Positions 13,930 through 16,067 of a stretch of DNA of 16,067 bases are shown here, one piece after another (positions within the stretch are counted from its first letter, which is position 1; every line of letters starts with the position of its first letter). The DNA comes from Desulfuromonadaceae bacterium (GTDB lineage Bacteria > Desulfobacterota > Desulfuromonadia > Geobacterales > Pseudopelobacteraceae), in the NCBI GenBank assembly GCA_028686145.1, contig JAQUCQ010000034.1, positions 1 to 16,067 of the forward strand, given 5' to 3'. The translations under genes were made by a program, and so were the position numbers. Below the pieces are notes generated by a model that made no database searches, was not told the origin of the DNA, and saw only the letters and a list, made by a program, of their open reading frames with translations.

Positions 13930-14982
13930 TTATCCAATTTTTTTGAGGATAGTGATCGTCGTTTCCATCTCCTCGCGCGTTCCGATAGAAATCCTGAGAC
14001 CATGTGCCAGTAGCGGATCTGAGAGCAAACGCACCAGGATTTTGTGTTCGTACAGAGACGTATAGACCCGTTTACCGTTTTTGTCTGGTGGTGATGCAAA
14101 GACAAAATTGCCCTGCGATGGAATTACGGAGTACCCGATGGCGGTCAGCTCCTTGGTGAACCACTCACGGGTCTCAATGATCTTGCGGCACGATTCTCGG
14201 AAATATGGCTGGTCATTCAGAGCGGCAATACACGCTGCCTGGGCAAGTCGGTCGAGGTTGTAGTGGTCCCGGATCTTGTCCAGTGCTGCGATGATTTCAG
14301 GGCGGGCGATTGCCAGCCCCAGACGCATGCCGGCCAGAGCATAACTTTTTGAAAGTGTACGTGTTACGACAATATTCTCATACTTTTTCACCAATTCAAG
14401 AGCGTTGCAGTCGGAAAAGTCGGCATATGCTTCATCAATTACCAGAATCCCGCCACAATTTTGTGCCAGTTTTTCGATATAGGGCAGCGGATACGCAAAG
14501 CCGAGTGGGGAGTTGGGGGTCGTCAAAAAGAATATTTTGCCGTGATAATGTTCGGGAAACGCTTCAATCGTGAATGACTCGGTCAAGCCGTAGGTGCAGA
14601 CAGTCGCACCTTGAATTTCTGCCAGCGTCGAGTAATAGGAGTAGGACGGGTGGACATACCCGACATCCTGCCCCTCTGCTGCACACGCTCTGATGAGATT
14701 GTTGAGTACTTCGTCGGACCCGTTGGCCATGATGATCCAGGATGGATCAAAGCCGTACAGTTCACCGGCTGCCTCGCGCAGTTTCTGGCTGGAAGCGCTT
14801 GGATATGCACGGAGTGAGGCCCCGTCACTTCCGAGCTCTCCCAAAATTGCTTCCACAACCTTGGGAGAAGGGGGGTAGGGGTTCTCGTTGGTATTGAGTT
14901 TGATCCAGGACGCTATGTCGTCCGGCTGAAAACCGGGTACGTAACCGCTCATGGCGGCAATGTCAGGGCGAAGATAACCCAC
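13930..14982 (-). CDS. hisC: Histidinol-phosphate aminotransferase
   Basis: HisC is a PLP-dependent class I/II aminotransferase that converts imidazole-acetol phosphate plus glutamate to histidinol phosphate. With the GTG start at 14980-14982 the protein is 350 residues, the normal size. Landmarks are LNTNENPYPPSP (29-40) near the N-terminus, NGSDEV (87-92) for cofactor binding, N157 in TTPNSP, D183 in VIDEAYADF, the PLP lysine K212 in TLSKSYALAGMRLG, and R330 in LRISIGTREEM. The GTG is preceded by CAGGAG with 7-base spacing and stands 1 base after the hisD stop (TAG-A-GTG), a tightly coupled arrangement. The open frame continues upstream to 15267, but that part runs through hisD in another frame and looks nothing like an aminotransferase. 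An internal ATG at codon 11 would remove conserved residues. Confidence 0.96.
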   Translation of the reverse strand: MGYLRPDIAAMSGYVPGFQPDDIASWIKLNTNENPYPPSPKVVEAILGELGSDGASLRAYPSASSQKLREAAGELYGFDPSWIIMANGSDEVLNNLIRACAAEGQDVGYVHPSYSYYSTLAEIQGATVCTYGLTESFTIEAFPEHYHGKIFFLTTPNSPLGFAYPLPYIEKLAQNCGGILVIDEAYADFSDCNALELVKKYENIVVTRTLSKSYALAGMRLGLAIARPEIIAALDKIRDHYNLDRLAQAACIAALNDQPYFRESCRKIIETREWFTKELTAIGYSVIPSQGNFVFASPPDKNGKRVYTSLYEHKILVRLLSDPLLAHGLRISIGTREEMETTITILKKIG

Positions 14983-14983
14983 T

Positions 14984-16067
14984 CTAATTCTCCTGTCGAA
15001 TAGTAACAGACCGTCCGTGTGCTTCAAGTCCTTCCAGTTCTGCAATTTTGACGATGTCGTTTCCAAGGCGTTGCAGCCCGTTCTGTGAAAAATAGACAAT
15101 AGACGATTTCTTGACAAAATCATCAACCGAGAGCGGGGAAAAGAAACGGGATGTGCCGCCGGTCGGCAGCGTATGGTTCGGTCCGGCCAGATAGTCTCCG
15201 GCTGCTTCGGGAGTCCAGTGTCCCATGAAGATAGCTCCGGCGTTGGTGATCTGGGCGAGAACAGCAAACGGGTCAGCTACTGCGAGCTCCAGATGTTCCG
15301 GGGCAATCCGGTTGGAGAAGTTTATCACCTCGTCCAATGTATCTGCCACAATGACTGCCCCATAGCTTTCCCAGGATGCACGTGCGATCGTTTCACGGGA
15401 AAGATGGGTCAGTTGCCGCTCCACTTCGGCAACCACTTTTTCGGCAAAAGAACGGTCCGTCGTTATCAGGATTGATGAAGCAAGCTCATCGTGCTCTGCC
15501 TGGGACAGGAGGTCTGCCGCAATATGTGCCGGGTTGCCGCTGCCGTCATTAATAACAAGAATCTCGCTCGGACCGGCGATCATGTCAATTCCGACCTGGC
15601 CGAATACCAGTTTTTTGGCGGTGGCTACGTAGATGTTGCCCGGCCCGGTTATCTTGTCAACCTGCGGGATGGTAGCCGTGCCGTATGCGAGAGCGGCAAC
15701 AGCCTGTGCTCCCCCGATCCGGAAAATCCGGTCAACGCCGGAGAGTTTGGCGGCTACAAGCACATGAGGGCTGATTTCGCCACCAGGTGAAGGTGCTACC
15801 ATGATAATTTCGCCAACTCCTGCGACACGGGCCGGAACAGCATTCATAATGACACTGCTCGGATAACTGGCTTTGCCGCCTGGAACGTAGATGCCGACAC
15901 GCGACAGTGGCGTAACCTTCTGCCCGAGCATGATGTCCGGTTCCTCGGTGGAAAGCCATGTCTGCTGCTTCTGCTTTTCGTGAAAACGGGTAACCCGCGT
16001 GACCGCCAACCGGAGGGCGGCAATTTCGTCAGCAGCAACCGTGGCAAAGGCCGTTTCGATTTCGGCG
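14984..16067 (-). CDS. hisD: Histidinol dehydrogenase (5' end outside the window)
   Basis: HisD is an NAD- and zinc-dependent enzyme that oxidises histidinol to histidine in two steps. About 360 C-terminal residues are present; the frame stays open to the window edge (...TVAADEIAALRLAVTRV), so the start lies beyond 16067. An apparent start at the TTG at 16007-16009 would cut into the conserved N-terminal helix region and should not be used. Family landmarks are GIYVPGGKASYPSSVIMNA, GPSEILVI, the zinc-ligand region LLSQAEHDELA, the catalytic Glu-His in APEHLEL, and GPNHTLPTGGTSRFFSPLS. The C-terminus HGRSVTIRQEN is typical. Its TAG stop is 1 base from the hisC GTG and it contains the hisC ribosome site. 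Confidence 0.96.
   Translation of the reverse strand, partial: AEIETAFATVAADEIAALRLAVTRVTRFHEKQKQQTWLSTEEPDIMLGQKVTPLSRVGIYVPGGKASYPSSVIMNAVPARVAGVGEIIMVAPSPGGEISPHVLVAAKLSGVDRIFRIGGAQAVAALAYGTATIPQVDKITGPGNIYVATAKKLVFGQVGIDMIAGPSEILVINDGSGNPAHIAADLLSQAEHDELASSILITTDRSFAEKVVAEVERQLTHLSRETIARASWESYGAVIVADTLDEVINFSNRIAPEHLELAVADPFAVLAQITNAGAIFMGHWTPEAAGDYLAGPNHTLPTGGTSRFFSPLSVDDFVKKSSIVYFSQNGLQRLGNDIVKIAELEGLEAHGRSVTIRQEN
14990..14995 (-). promoter_or_regulatory. Ribosome binding site fixing the hisC GTG start
   Basis: CAGGAG on the minus strand, inside the last codons of hisD, 7 bases before the hisC GTG. It is what decides the start against the longer open frame. Confidence 0.75.

Noticed and set aside
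13635..14105. Alternative minus-strand frame across hisC and the CxxC protein
   Set aside because: It overlaps two better-supported genes in another frame, and the product lacks any coherent domain.
14983..15267. N-terminal extension of HisC by 95 residues in the same frame
   Set aside because: It lies wholly inside hisD in another frame, does not resemble an aminotransferase, and the GTG at 14980-14982 has a proper SD with the expected HisC N-terminus.
1..16067. Mobile elements, CRISPR arrays, tRNA or rRNA genes, toxin-antitoxin or defence genes
   Set aside because: I found no terminal repeats, regularly spaced repeats, cloverleaf-like segments or recognisable proteins of these kinds; gene content is core metabolism and envelope assembly.

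Overview
The window reads as ordinary core chromosome from a Gram-negative deltaproteobacterium, most likely a Geobacter relative (Geobacterales / Desulfuromonadia). The basis is the gene order lysS-lolC-lolD-bamA-ompH, a his cluster with a small cysteine-pair protein between hisC and hisB, a K+-independent type membrane pyrophosphatase and a long-tailed RNase E/G. The genus is an inference; no rRNA gene is present. I see no insertion sequence, phage gene, CRISPR array, tRNA or rRNA. Almost all coding is on the minus strand; only one gene, a CpoB/YbgF-like lipoprotein, is on the plus strand. No gene-free stretch exceeds 300 bases; the longest is about 233 bases, between hppA and the CpoB-like gene.

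Region 1 (1-6029, minus) is one apparent operon. A sigma70-type promoter at 6001-6029 precedes lysS (lysyl-tRNA synthetase). lolC/E and lolD follow with a 3-base gap and an 8-base overlap, then bamA after 14 bases. After a 122-base spacer comes the start of an OmpH/Skp-like periplasmic chaperone, cut by the window edge. Apart from lysS, the genes build the outer membrane: Lol extracts lipoproteins from the inner membrane, Skp escorts unfolded porins, and BamA inserts them.

Region 2 (6089-9664, minus) holds an RNase E/G-family endonuclease with a long charged C-terminal tail. A lipoprotein with six NHL repeats, predicted to be a beta propeller, follows it closely. The RNase gene has a perfect TATAAT box, and its -35 sits in the U-tract of the terminator of the gene upstream.

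Region 3 (9631-11861, minus) is hppA, a membrane proton-pumping pyrophosphatase of the K+-independent type, with a strong SD and a strong rho-independent terminator. It is transcribed divergently from the CpoB-like lipoprotein gene (11994-12827, plus). The 233-base intergenic region carries promoter candidates for both.

Region 4 (12841-16067, minus) is the end of a histidine operon: hisD (5' end outside the window), hisC (GTG start 1 base after the hisD stop), an unrecognised 161-residue protein with two CxxC pairs, and hisB. A 23-bp hairpin lies between the convergent hisB and CpoB-like genes and probably ends transcription from both sides.

Nothing here is clearly an undescribed system. The best leads are the CxxC protein wedged into the his operon with a 68-base overlap into hisB, the single LolC/E subunit, the basic-block tail of the RNase, and a few regulatory arrangements.
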